A stretch of 64,000 nt of DNA, from positions 62,001 to 126,000 of the forward strand of contig JAMWET010001067.1 of the NCBI GenBank assembly GCA_024036415.1, written 5' to 3'. The notes beneath the pieces were generated by a model. That model ran no database searches and was not told the DNA's origin. It saw only the letters and a program-made list of their open reading frames with translations. Numbering within the stretch: the stretch's first letter is position 1; each line of letters starts with the position of its first letter. A program made the translations under genes and the position numbers. Source of the DNA: Prochilodus magdalenae (Eukaryota; Chordata; Actinopteri; Characiformes; Prochilodontidae). Shown here piece after piece: positions 36,283-48,285 of this stretch.

Positions 36283-36499
36283 ATATCTCTTATTCTTGGG
36301 CAAAGAATCCAGGGATGTGTGCAAATGAACCTGAACTAAAGGTCACGCTAGGTCAAATGCATGCCAGCGTTCAGTTTTCACAATATTATGGTCTCCAAAT
36401 AAATGAACACAGAAAACCACTTTATATTAACAGTGTTAACCGTACAGAAATATGCTTAATATTGTACATTATAAAGTGACATTAGAATACAACCCAGAT

Positions 36500-37145
36500 G
36501 GTAATATGGTAGCTAGAAAAGTGCACCTCAGTGAGAGATATCTGCATGCACCCACAGTGACAGAGATCCACATGTAAACACAGTGAGAGAGATCTGTATG
36601 CACCCACAGTGACAGAGACCCACATGCCCTCATAGTGAGAGAGATTCACAAGCTCACACAGTGAGAAAGATTTACCTGCCCACATAGGGACAAAGATCCA
36701 CATGCCCACACAGTCAAAAAAATCTAAATGCCCCCACAGTGAGAGATATCGATGTGCCACACAGCGAGAAAAATCTACATGCCACCCAGTAAGAGAGATC
36801 TACATACTCCCACAGTGACAGATCTCTTCATGCCCATACAGTGAGGGTCATCTACATGCTTACACAGTAAGAAAGATCTACGTCTCCCCACAGTGAGAGA
36901 GATCTGTATGCCTCCACAGTAAGAGAGGTCTACTGGCCATGCTCTAAAAGAGATCTACAAGCACCTGCAGTGATAGATGTGTACATGCCTCCACAGCGAG
37001 AGAGATCTACATGCCCATACAGTGAGAGATCCATGACCCCCATAGAGAGAAAGATCGGCATACCTGCTAAAATGAGAGAGACCCCTATACCCCCAGAGTA
37101 AGAGTGATCAACATACCCTCCACAGTGAGAGCAATCTGCATCTCC
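36500..37145 (+). repeat. Minisatellite E, main array (about 22 degenerate units)
   Basis: A unit of about 26-30 bp with consensus CCCACAGTGAGAGAGATCTA followed by CATGC recurs through about 645 bp. Substitutions (ACAGTGACAG, AGTAAGAAAG) and small length changes are frequent, indicating age. Confidence 0.85.
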
Positions 37146-38696
37146 CTAACTCCCTTTCATCCTTTCTTTATCCTTTACCACACTGTTACTTTCTTTTTCA
37201 TCCCCATGTCTCTCCCCGCTCCTCAGTCCATCATCTGGTTTCTCTTCTCACACACCTTTGTTTAATTTTTTCCCACCCTTGATACTCAGCACAATAAATA
37301 TCCTGATGTTTATCTTTATAAGCACCAGTAATATGACATAATATGTAATATTAATAGAGTATTAGTGTAGCAGTGAGAATTGCAGTAGCCACAGCATTTC
37401 ACTGTTACCATCTCGGCTGTTTCTATGCTGATACAGCACAACTGTGCTATGGCTGCAGCCATAATATACGGGTCTATGTATTCAGTAAGGCGTTGCTATC
37501 GGAGAGGACAGACTTTGCTTCGATTCATACACGCATGCAAACAGCTCACTGAATGCCGCAGGACTTCCGCCTACAGATCAGCACCACACAGGACCCCCCC
37601 CCATACACACACACACACACACATATTCTGTTCTCGCATCACACTCCTACACGCTGACCCGCACCCACTCTGATGTGCAGCAATGCTGGAGGAGATTCAG
37701 CTTCTATCACACAGCTGTGAGTGTAAAAGACAGAAAGGGAGAGAGACTAATCTTTAAAGTCCATGTAGGCTTGGCTTGGGATATGCATTATGGTAAACTA
37801 AAATTGTGTACGGCATTTTAATTGGGCCTGTAAACCTTTGAGTGAGGCTGTGATTTACTAAGCATTCATCTCAGCCACACAAGCCTGGAGAAACCATAAT
37901 GAGTAAAAAGCTATTTTTCCTCACTGTCGTCAATTACACTGGAACTAAAAAGCCAGGCCTAGCCAAGCTAATCACCACAGATTCAACATTCCTAAATGGC
38001 TAAGACAATCCTCAGCCAGTCTTTTTGAGGTGTAACACTGTGTATAGTAATGCATTGCAGTAATAGGACTAGAAAAGTGTTTTTCCTGAAGAACATGCAG
38101 AGTGATTGCACAACTTAAGCTTGTTGCTAGCTGGTTGCCAGGGTGTTGGTGAAAACGAAGGGGAGGACCAGTGGATGAATTAACAACACATAGAGGAGTG
38201 CTGGTCAGTATGTCTGTGGTTTACAGTTTGGGGATCTGCTCTGAGTACATGCAGTTTGGTAGCTGTAGGTTAAAGGAACCAAAAGGGGTTGAGTTGGGAT
38301 AGAATGAATGGGACACTATGGGAGAAAAAAGGGATGCAGAAACAAAGACAAACAAGTGCAGATCGGACCAACACTAAATTCATGCTTGGGGATCTGCTCT
38401 GAGATTATGAGTTAGAGTTTATGACCTTTGTGGATCCTCCACTAATGACCTTTTCCTGGAAGCCATTGCAGTCAATACGTGTAATCATATTACGTGTTAC
38501 TGACACAATCAGAGTAACGTTACTTGCATTCCTTATATGTCTTTACTATTGGCTTTACACTGTGAAGTGTTTATGTAACTAGCTGCATGTTGCAAGTTGC
38601 CTAAAACAAAATTTCCATTCAACTTGGCAGTTACACACAGCACTTTAACAATAGTTACTCCATTTGTTAATCATATCTGTAGCTAATACTCTTTGG
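37146..38696. other. Mostly unassigned; (CA)n at 37601-37623
   Basis: A short CA array follows a C run. The phrase TTGGGGATCTGCTCTGAG occurs twice, at about 38227 and 38386, as an isolated 18-bp direct repeat. No exon recognised. Confidence 0.35.
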
Positions 38697-39090
38697 TACT
38701 GTCATTAAACAGATCCACAACTGGGGTGAGGAGTCAAGTGCAGGTTTATTCGGCAAATGTTTAAAGTCCAAAACAGTCCAGGTCCAAATACCAGAATATC
38801 CATCCAAAATTAATCAAACAAGAATGCAGCCAAAACCGAGATCCAAATACCAAAAATCATAAACAAAGCAGGGTTCAAAACCAGAAAACGCAATATGTAC
38901 AAAGAACGGCTCAGAATTGCAGGTAACACCAATACAAGACTTCACATAGAACAAAGGACAACATGGAGGTTATAAACCTACAAAATGGCCTCTGATTGCG
39001 CTCAGGTGGGAAACCCAGGGCTAAGATTCAGGTGAGGGTGACCTCTGTGGGCAGGGAGGAGAAACAGCAGCATGAGATGTGACAGGTACA
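38697..39090. mobile_element. Probable dispersed element with GTACTGTCA...TGACAGGTAC ends
   Basis: The termini GTACTGTCA (38698) and TGACAGGTAC (about 39080) are inverse complements but for one base. The interior is rich in GTCCAAAANCAG and CCAAATACCA phrases, as in a common fish repeat that begins with CAGGTTTATT and ends with CAGGTGAGGG. Whether it is an LTR or a DNA element is not clear. Confidence 0.4.
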
Positions 39091-39311
39091 CTGTATTACT
39101 CTGACTGTATAAACACATCTGCTTGGTGTTATTTGCTTACTTTAAGTTCTCCTGCTTCCACTGCTACTCTTTCCCATATGTAGATACCTCTCCTATACAG
39201 GTTGTTTACTATGTATGGGAGTATTTGATATGCTCTGTGTGTGATAAGCTTTAAAAGAGTAATGGTAAAAGAGTCATTATCACACTTCATGTCCTTGAAG
39301 CACAACAAGTT
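39091..39311. other. Unassigned sequence
   Basis: Nothing recognised. Confidence 0.3.
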
Positions 39312-39568
39312 AATCAAGCAGACATAGCTAAAAATAGCACACCCTTAATTTTGGGAAATGTTCTCTATTCCAGCTGGGCTACAGTCTCTGCTCTGGCTAA
39401 ATATCTAGATTTAGTCTCTGTTCTGGCTGAAGATTCAACCCCAGTTTCTATTCCAGGTAACAGTTAAGGTCCAGTCTGTTTAGCCTGATGGTCCATATGC
39501 AGTCTCTCTACTGGCTGACACATCAAGCAGACGTGACTAAAATTAGCATTAGCAGTTTTGGGTCATCA
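39312..39568 (+). repeat. Small satellite of the 30-bp repeat, flanked by direct repeats
   Basis: About five degenerate units (TCTCTGTTCTGGCTGAAGAT, TCAACCCCAGTTTCTATTCC) of the same kind as the large array at 40258-42330 lie at about 39370-39510. They are bracketed by an imperfect direct repeat: ATCAAGCAGACATAGCTAAA at about 39313 and ATCAAGCAGACGTGACTAAA at about 39527. Confidence 0.65.
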
Positions 39569-40257
39569 AAGTAGAGGTCACAGCCAATGCGGTAATGTGA
39601 TTGCTCAAAGATGTGAATTCACAGTTCATCACAGCTGGACTGAATGTGAAGCAGACAGGATAACTGCAAAAGTGTGTTTCCCATTGGGCTGCTAAACATT
39701 TGGTGCACTGAGGTGCGTAAAACAAGGTCATAGGAGTAGACAATTACAACAGAACTAAAAAAAATCCCATTAGATATGGCCATCTTAGCATGCAGTATAT
39801 ATCTGACCCTTTGTTCATATGTATGCAGAGCATCTGACGCTGACAGTAAACCATACCTAACCTTTTCCAAAATTTCTTTGCAGCAAATAAATAGAACATG
39901 GGCAATCAGTGTTCAACTCTCTTAAACCAAAAAAAAAAGAAACTAAAGGTAAACTAAATGTAAAAGAAAACTTCATCTGTAGTATGTGTGCCTTGTTTGT
40001 TTAGCAGTTTCATTTGTGTTTAGCTATGTTGCTGTGTGTCGATATGGTTATTGCAAAGTTTGCATATAGGTACAGGCCAACTCCCTAAGGGCCTGACTGC
40101 TCACATCATGGAAAAAAAACAAGCAACTGTAATCACAGAGAATTTCCAAACGGTGAATTTCCAAACTAGTTTTCTAGTTACACCTTTTTTATTTGGTTTA
40201 TTTAGTTACAAATTATTTTGTAACTGAAAGGTCATATTTGCTGGATCCAACTTTAAT
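39569..40257. other. Unassigned sequence
   Basis: No exon recognised between the small and large 30-bp arrays. Confidence 0.35.
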
Positions 40258-42330
40258 CTATGTCCCAGGTAAAGCTCAATCTCCAGTCTCTGTTCCGTTT
40301 AAAAGTCCAGCTGTAGTTTTCTATCTAGTGGGCCAACATAAGTCTCTGCTCTAGCAGAATATCCAGCTCCAGTCTCAATTCTGGATGAAGATTTAGCTCC
40401 AGTTTCTGTTCTAGCTTCAGTCTTTGTTTCAGCTGATGACCTAGCTCCAGTCTCATTTCTAGCTGATGATCCAGCTCCAGTTTCTATTCAGCTGATGAAC
40501 CAGTTCCAGTCTCTGTTTCAGCTACATACTCAGCTTCGCTCTGGTTTAAGCCTCAGTTCTGGCTGGAGATACAGCTCCAGTCTATCTTCCAGTTTAAGAT
40601 CCAGCTCCATTCTTTATTTTAACTGATGACCCAATTCCAGTCTCATTTCTGGTTTCTGATTAATTCTGGTAAATATTTAGCTCCAGTCTCTGTTCCAGCT
40701 GAAGATCTAGCTCAAATCTCAGTTCCAGCTGAAGATCCAGCGCCAGCCTATTTTCCAGTTTAAGGTCCAGCTCCATTCTTTATTCCAGCTAATGACCCAG
40801 TCCAGTGTCTCTGGCTGATGATTTAGCTCAAGCATCAGTTCTGGCTGAAGATTTAGCTCCAGTCTCTCTTCTGGATGAGGATCCAGCTCCAGTCTCTGTC
40901 CTATCTTAGTATCCAGCTCCAGTCTCTTTCCTATCTTGGTATCCAGCTCCAGTCTCTGTCCTGTCTTAGTATCCAGCTCCAGTCTCTGTCCTGTCTTAGT
41001 ATCCAGCTCCAGTCTCTGTCCTATCTTAGTATCCAGCTCCAGTCTCTGTCCTATCTTAGTATCCAGCTCCAGTCTCTGTCCTATCGTAGTATCCAGCTCC
41101 AGTCTCTGTCCTATCGTAGTATCCAGCTCCAGTCTCTGTCCTATCTTAGTATCCAGCTCCAGTCTCTGTCCTATCTTAGTATCCAGCTCCAGTCTCTGTC
41201 CTATCTTAGTATCCAGCTCCAGTCTCTGTCCTATCGTAGTATCCAGCTCCAGTCTCTGTCCTATCGTAGTATCCAGCTCCAGTCTCTGTCCTATCTTAGT
41301 ATCCAGCTCCAGTCTCTGTCCTATCTTAGTATCCAGCTCCAGTCTCTGTTGTGGTCAACAGTCCAGCTCCAGTCTCTGTTCCAGTTGAAGATACAGCTCC
41401 AGTCTTTGTTCTGCATGAGGATTCAGCTCCAGTCTCTGTCCTATCTTAGTATCCAGCTCCAGTCTCTTTCCTATCTTAGTATTCAGCTCCAGTCTCTGTC
41501 CTATCTTCGTATCCAGCTCCAGTCTCTGTCCTGTCTTAGTATCCAGCTCCAGTCTCTGTCCTATCTTAGTATCCAGCTCCAGTCTCTGTCCTATCTTAGT
41601 ATCCAGCTCCAGTCTCTGTCCTATCTTAGTATCCAGCTCCAGTCTCTGTCCTATCGTAGTATCCAGCTCCAGTCTCTGTCCTATCTTAGTATCCAGCTCC
41701 AGTCTCTGTTGTGGTCAACAGTCCAGCTCCAGTCTCTGTTCCAGTTGAAGATACAGCTCCAGTCTCTGTTCTGCATGAGGATTCAGCTCCAGTCTCTGTC
41801 CTATCTTAGTATCCAGCTCCAGTCTCTGTTCTGCATGAGGATTCAGCTCCAGTCTCTGTTCCAGCTGAAGATACAGCTCCAGTCTTTGTTCTGCATGAGG
41901 ATTCAGCTCCAGTCTCTGTCCTATCTTAGTATCCAGCTCCAGTCTCTGTCCTATCTTAGTATCCAGCTCCAGTCTCTGTCCTATCTTAGTATCCAGCTCC
42001 AGTCTCTGTCCTATCTTAGTATCCAGCTCCAGTCTCTGTCCTATCTTAGTATCCAGCTCCAGTCTCTGTTGTGGTCAACAGTCCAGCTCAAGTCTCTGTT
42101 CCAGCTGAAGATACAGCTCCAGTCTCTGTTCTTCATGAGGATCCAGCTCCAGTCTCTGTCCTACCTTAGTGTTCAGTCCCAGTCTTTGTTCCAGCTGAAG
42201 ATGTAGTCTTAGTTCTGCCTGAAGATCCAGCTATAATCTCAATTCTGCAAGAAGATCCAACTCCAGTCTCTGTACAGGCTTGTAATCCAGCTCTGGTCAC
42301 TGTTCATCTTGAAGATTCAACTCCAGTCTC
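40258..42330 (+). repeat. Large 30-bp minisatellite (about 60 units, 44 well conserved)
   Basis: In the core (40875-42200) the unit is ATCCAGCTCCAGTCTCTGTC followed by CTATCTTAGT, nearly perfect and exactly 30 bp. Variant units (TTGTGGTCAACAG; TTCCAGTTGAAGATAC; TTCTGCATGAGGATTC) recur as a block three times, indicating higher-order duplication. Because 30 is a multiple of three, two frames stay open: a 443-codon frame repeating IQLQSLSYLS and a 150-codon frame repeating SSSSLCPILV. The outer, degenerate units read EDPAPVSVPA-like peptides in the third frame, which the core unit closes with TAG. I do not annotate a protein here. Confidence 0.95.
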
Positions 42331-42631
42331 AGCTACTGCTCCTCCTGCAGTTTCAATCACTACAGCTGCCCAGCTTCTGTCACTGCTATCGATTCTGTGT
42401 CTACCTGTGCCCCTGTCTCTGATTATGCCTCGCTCCCTATCCTGGGCCCAGTTCCAGTTCCTATCACCGATTCAGCTACTGAATCAGCTCCTGACACGGA
42501 TGAATTCCCTAATTTATTTTTCAAGTTCTGTGTTGTTTCTGTGGATCACTGTTGTTGGCTTTGATCCTGTGCGGTGCCCTTTGGAACATACCTGGTTTTT
42601 GATTCCAAAGATTTGCACATGTTCACAGTAA
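42171..42631 (+). other. Open frame continuing from the 30-bp array, coding status unknown
   Basis: A stop-free frame of about 153 codons leaves the array (VFVPAEDVVLVLPEDPA, QEDPTPVSVQACNPA, LEDSTPVSATAPPAVS) and runs into non-repeat sequence, ending at TAA 42629-42631. A neighbouring frame gives a Pro/Thr/Ser-rich peptide (ITDSATESAPDTDEFPN). The composition resembles a low-complexity extracellular or retroelement-type region, but no start, splice sites or domain can be assigned. Confidence 0.25.
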
Positions 42632-45600
42632 AAGAAAACTGGAGACACGGCATTAATGTTCAACCTCATGAAACACTTTTCTATGTGTTATATGTGAAGG
42701 ATGTTTGTTCCCTCTCCTATTAAGTTACCATTTTGGAGATTACTAAATATAACCTGTCCCTGATTAATCTCACCCCTAGTCTAAACCCTATGTTAATCTT
42801 AATCCCAAATCCAACACTTTCTGTAACTCCAGCTCTGCTTCCTTTCCTTTATACACAGTGAGCAGGTTTGAGGGTCTCCATATTAACAGACAGATTTAGT
42901 ATCAAGGTCACTCTCCTCAGATGAATCGTGCTGTAATTGGGCAATGCAGCATGATGGCAGCTGTCTCAGGGGCTTTACCTGCTCTGGCATCAGTAACACT
43001 CTGTGCTATCCTTATTTCAGAAACTTCTGCAACAACACTGAGGCTAAAAGGAGAGGCTTTAAACGGATGTATTCTAGGTCATCAGTTTAGAATAGATGCT
43101 CTAAGAAACATAGGTTATTCTAAATCCAGGTGGTGCTTATTAATGTAGTCTTTCTAAATGAGTGAAAATGAAATGCTGCAAATAAGACGAATATATTAAA
43201 GTAATTGTAATGTGTCAGAAAAGACAAACAAGGAAGCGGGGTTGGGGGTCATGTTTTTGAAGTACAGTCTTACAGGGGTAATATGGCCAAACAAATAAAG
43301 AGAATTATTAGTGACCTCTAAAAAACAACCCGGAAAAGCCCAAAAAAAGATAAATAAAAATGAGCGAAACTTATGGCGAATGTGGAGTGGGGCATGGGGG
43401 TAAGAGGAGAGAGCAGACAGATTTTTTTTTATAATAATTTTTTGGTAAATCATAGTAAAAATATTAGAACAAGACTAACTGCATTGTATATATCTGTATA
43501 TAAACTACTGACTAATATCTGGTCCAGATGACACCACAAACATTGTTACCAGCATCTTTCTTTTTCTAATAACTTGGCAAAAAGCACTTGGGAGTTATGC
43601 CACAGGCAGTGTGAATGGTACTGTACTGTAAGACTCCAACAGTCTCTAAAAAGTCTATAGTGTTGTTGCAGTCTTTAATTAGACTACATGTCCTACATGA
43701 GCCTCTTCATAAAACAGCCACATTACATTTTATCCCATGCGAGGTTGTGGCCATTCTCCTCTATACATTGGACACAGAGAAGAAACATCTTAGGGCAGCG
43801 ATAACACTTTTTTAGTGGGGGATTGAATAAAATAATGAGTTTTATATTTATCTGAAACACAACTCAAGCAAAGAACCAAACAGTATTTCAGCTGGGCTGA
43901 GCATGTATCTACCATCACAATAAACCCTGCAGGTTTCTGAGTAATAAACACACTGCATAGGCAACACAAAATGCACATGGAGGTTTCTACAACATGTCTA
44001 TGGAGCTCAGCAGTCATTAAGGGGTTTAAAAGAACCTTCACCAAAAAGAGTTGTTCTTGTAGGTTCAAGGTGATTCTATAGATTACTGCATTGACCTTAC
44101 GCTAATACAAGCACGTAAGGAAAACCGTTGAGCAAACTTGGATAAGACTCTTTAGTAAACAGAACCATACAGTAAAGTACACTGTGGGTGCTGCTCAGTG
44201 TGCTCAGTAAAAGGCGTGAAAAGCACAACTGTATGTGTGCTGTTAGTTCAGTTAGACTGTGTTTCAGACCACATGTGGTTAGCAGTCAATGCAGAAATCC
44301 AAGTACTTCCAAAGGTTGACATGGTTTTCTTGCACCTGTGTATGTTATAGTGCTTGCGTCCTGAGATGCAGCCTATATATTTTGAGAATGACACTAGTCT
44401 TGAACTTTCAATCATTGTAGTAAAACCTGTTTCCGAGGCCCTAGCAAGGTCTTTATAATGTTACCAGTGAATCTGTTTGATATCACTGGGGAAAAGCATT
44501 GCTGCAACAGTTGGCAATGTCGGACTCATTGATCTCACCAACGTATAACATATATTTAGCGGTATAATTATGGAGGGAGGCTGCAGGGAGGCAGGAGAGA
44601 TCCATGGCTACCCTTATTGTTGAGCCCATCATATAGGTACTTCCACTACTGTATACAACTGTGACTCACAGAAAGATCCAGTTTTCTAAGAACACACCTC
44701 AACAGTTCTATCACACTACACAGGTGCCTCTTCATCTCCCTCTTAATCATTATCCAGCTCAAGCCATCTCAAACTGGTCCTTCACACCTGCAACATCATT
44801 GTATTATTCAAGTCTGAACTTAAAATCTTAAAATCATAGCAGTTAAACAATATAGTAACAGATCAAGTTTTATTATTATTACATTTTGCTGGGAAGGAAG
44901 TGTTCTAGATAATGTTTTCATAGTGTTCAACATAAACACTTGAAAACAAGTCTTGAGAGTAAGAAATTGTTTGAGACATTACAGCAGTGAGTAAACCAGC
45001 ACTTTTCCATTGAAAGTACTTTTGGCCCGTGGCTTCCTGGCACTCATAGTTTTAATTGATTTACTTTTATTTTTTGGTATAAAGTTCATGTACATTCCAC
45101 AGACATGTATAACGTGATGCCTGGATGTATTTTACATGTTGTGCTATTCTAACCATGATGGGGTTAGTGTTTCAGTAACCAGTTAATTTTATAAAGTTAT
45201 AATAAACAGATATTTGGTTACTGCAGTCTTTATAGTGCTATCGACTGATATAAGTGCAGTAATTGCCGTAATGTGTTTTGGCAACTGGTTACAAAGTGAA
45301 CCATGTTAAGATTCCTGACGGTCAGTCAGTATCAATTTTTAACAATCATTAATAATGTGTTAGATTGCCACCCTTTAAAAACCCATATACAATACTGACC
45401 AGCGTCAACCAAACTTGTCAAAAGTGCACCACACGTAGGTGTGCGGACCATGGTTTTGTTTTGTGTCAGTGAAAAATGGCAGAAGGCAGTTACAGTGCCC
45501 CAGAGACTAAAAGTCTGAAGTTTGGATTTTGTATGCTTATTTAACAGCCTCGCTGAATTTCTCATTAGCTTCTTTTGCCGAACAGTTACATGCTGCACCA

Positions 45601-47179
45601 TTCAAGACAGAATGGGACAATCCAAACAAGAGGCTGGCAGTAAATGTAACCAGCATTAAAAGAGTAATTAGCATGTTTTGATGAATCAGCTTATCAGAGG
45701 ATAAGTAGTAATATAAAGCTGAGTATGTACTGAATGAACATTAGTAAGATGTGAGTTACTAAAAAACTTTTACCTAAGTGTAGCATAGTTACTATGCTGC
45801 ACTGTCCTATGTGCTCAGTAGGACTGTTCAGAGGGTAGCAGCGCTTTATTTTGGATGAGCCCCAGAGCCAGCAGAGCTGTTCAGTATTTGCATATTCCTG
45901 AAACAGAGTGCTGTTTAGACCAGTTCATTTCCTTCCTCTTGATGGATTTTTCAGCGTAACTACAATGTCACAGTATTATTAGTATTTGTCTAAATTTCAG
46001 TAAATATTTCAACTCTTCCGAACTCGTCTTGAGCCAGGTGGTCTACTTTGGTGTGAGGAGGTATTGTTTAATAAACTGCTATTTAAGTTACCCTCCTGAG
46101 CATTTTGAAATGGCTTACAGTACAGACTAGCCTTTACTATATGCAGAAATGCAGTATATTGTATTTTATAGATTACAGCATGTATAAACACGGTGTCTTC
46201 ATTCACATCATCTCATTTCCTCTCATATATGCTTTAACTACTGCAATTAAGACCACTGATTTAAATTTATTTTGGCTAGTTGTATTTGTGGTTTTCAGTG
46301 TTAAACACTGTGAAACTATTTCAGTGTGTGTATCAGTCCTTTCTGAACATTTTCACTGCATTTTAAAAAATATATATACCACAGTAATGCCGATAACCGT
46401 AATGATTTTGGTCACAATAATCGTGATATTAAACGTTCATACCGTTTCACCTCTAGCCCATGGTGTGACTGATAAACAGAACTACACCGCTGTGTAAAAG
46501 AGCAGGAGCGTTCTCGTATTTATGTAACAGCCTGTATGAACGCTCAAGCGCTTTCTATAAGATGCTTGTTAGCTGGGTTGTCTATATCTTCACATGTTGT
46601 AGTACATGTAGTAAAGATGAGGGTCCTCAGACAGCTGGGGGGGCATCATTAGAGCCCGTATGATCTGTACATTAGAAATATAGGAATGCAGGATAAACCC
46701 TTCAGCTGTATTCAGAAATACAGTAAATACTGTAATGGTATAATACAATATGTGCTGTATTGTCAATGAACTGCTGTCGGTGCATTACTGAATTTAGTTC
46801 AACCGTTTTCCCTATAATATTATGGGACTGCCCATAGTCTCCCGGCATGTCAGCCTTTTCTCCAGTATTCTCCTGTGCTGTGTGGAACGCTGATGAACTT
46901 ATGTGTGAATGTTCAGAAGAGAACCACATAATCTCAAAGACACAGCAAACTAATCATGTTCTGTGAGGGTGCTTCACCTGCATCCCACGGGCTCATCTGA
47001 TGATCCTGCTATTTAATCACAGACTAATCAGACATTTCTTCCTCTACCTCAGAAACACTCAACACTTCTCCTACTGTATCTGATCATCACAGTCCTCCAT
47101 CTAACAGTTACTGTTCTTATTCAGTATCGCCTATAATCAAAACTCTTCAACTCCTCTTCTCCTTTTGTGCTTATCTTGC
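42632..47179. other. Unassigned sequence
   Basis: Open frames of up to 130 codons (for example 46105-46497, plus) are AT-rich and show no domain. No exon with convincing splice context and family similarity was found. A weak repeat of the GAACC motif kind at 44030-44100 recalls 3854-3956. Confidence 0.3.
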
Positions 47180-47375
47180 TCTCTGGTGTTGCCTTGAGGA
47201 GGATGGGTTCCCTGTTTGAGTCTTGGTTCCTCTTGAGGTTTCTTCCTCTTTCTCTGAGGGAGTTTTCCCTTGCCACTATTGTCCTTGGCGTAGTCAATGG
47301 GGGCTCGGATTCTCTATAAAGCTGCTTTGGGACAATATTTGTTGTAAAAGCCACTATATAAATAAATTTCACTTG
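47180..47375 (+). mobile_element. Retroposon copy, family A (diverged)
   Basis: Block order GAGGAGGATGGGTTCCC, CTTGAGGTTTCTTCCTC, GAGGGAGTTTTCCCTTGCCA, AAAGCTGCTTTGGGACAATA, TTGTAAAAGCCACTATATAA matches 28199-28475, with more substitutions and a deletion. Confidence 0.75.
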
Positions 47376-47422
47376 AAGTTTGACTAATCAGTCACGACCG
47401 AACCAAATAGCTTAAAGGCATC

Positions 47423-47860
47423 TACCCAGGCACAAAATAAGTATATTAATGTACTAGAAATGCACTTAAATGTACAAGTACATTTCAAAGACTCTATTAT
47501 TGTATATGTTACAAATGCAGTAATTACAGTACATGTTATCTCAGTAGTACTTCAGTGTATTTAATTACTTAGTGTATACTAATTTGCACTTCCAGGTAAA
47601 GAAAATGTATATTTTAATGAACTAGAAATATACTTATGTAATATGTAAGTATATTTAACAGAATCTAATTGCTATCTCAAAATAGTACAGATTAGTTCTA
47701 TTTAATTAGACTTTTAATATCACTAATGATATATAGTTAGCATACCAATACATAGTACATAGTTACTATATCGAAATAGCACACCTATAGTATATTAATC
47801 ATGAGTGCAAGGAGGTATTTCTTAATTAAGTATACTTAAGTGCCCTTTTTCTCCTGGGTA
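47423..47860. mobile_element. AT-rich MITE with TACCCAGG / CCTGGGTA ends
   Basis: An 8-bp perfect terminal inverted repeat encloses about 440 bp of AT-rich sequence. The interior has many self-complementary phrases such as AAGTATATTA and AAGTATACTT. The interior next to each end is loosely similar (CACAAAATAAGTATATT, and AGAAAAAGGGCACTTAAGTA on the complement). No clear target duplication was seen. Confidence 0.5.
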
Positions 47861-48062
47861 AACATCTCTGTGGAACTCATGACCGCATGTGTTATCAGGT
47901 CTAATAATAATATGTGCTAATATGAAATGAACCAGAGACAGATGGGTTTTTTTCTGTTCTTAAGCTTTAATGATTTTAATTTCTTTTCACATGTCTTAGC
48001 ACAGGGCTTTGGAATCCCTAGCTGTGATTGTCGAAAGCATGTCATTCAATGCTTCTGGCCCA

Positions 48063-48285
48063 AAAAAAGAAAGAAAGAAAACAAGAAAGAAAGAAAGAAT
48101 AAAAAAATGGATCACTGTCACTGAATAAATACTGTATGAATATGAACATGATAGAATAATCCAGTGTTACTTTTTTTTTTTTTAGCAGGTCCAGATAATA
48201 CCTAGAAGCATTGTGGAAAACAGAATCTCTTTCTTTCTCTCACTCACTCACTCACTCACTCACTCACTCACTCACTCACTCTCTC
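48063..48285 (+). repeat. (GAAA)n, poly(T) and (CACT)n simple repeats
   Basis: GAAA repeats with AAC interruption at about 48068-48100, a T run at 48170-48182, and a CACT tetranucleotide array at about 48240-48281 between CT-rich flanks. Confidence 0.9.

Noticed and set aside
34883..37145. Tandem repeats considered as a CRISPR array
   Set aside because: Units are contiguous with no unique spacers, and the setting is a vertebrate genome.
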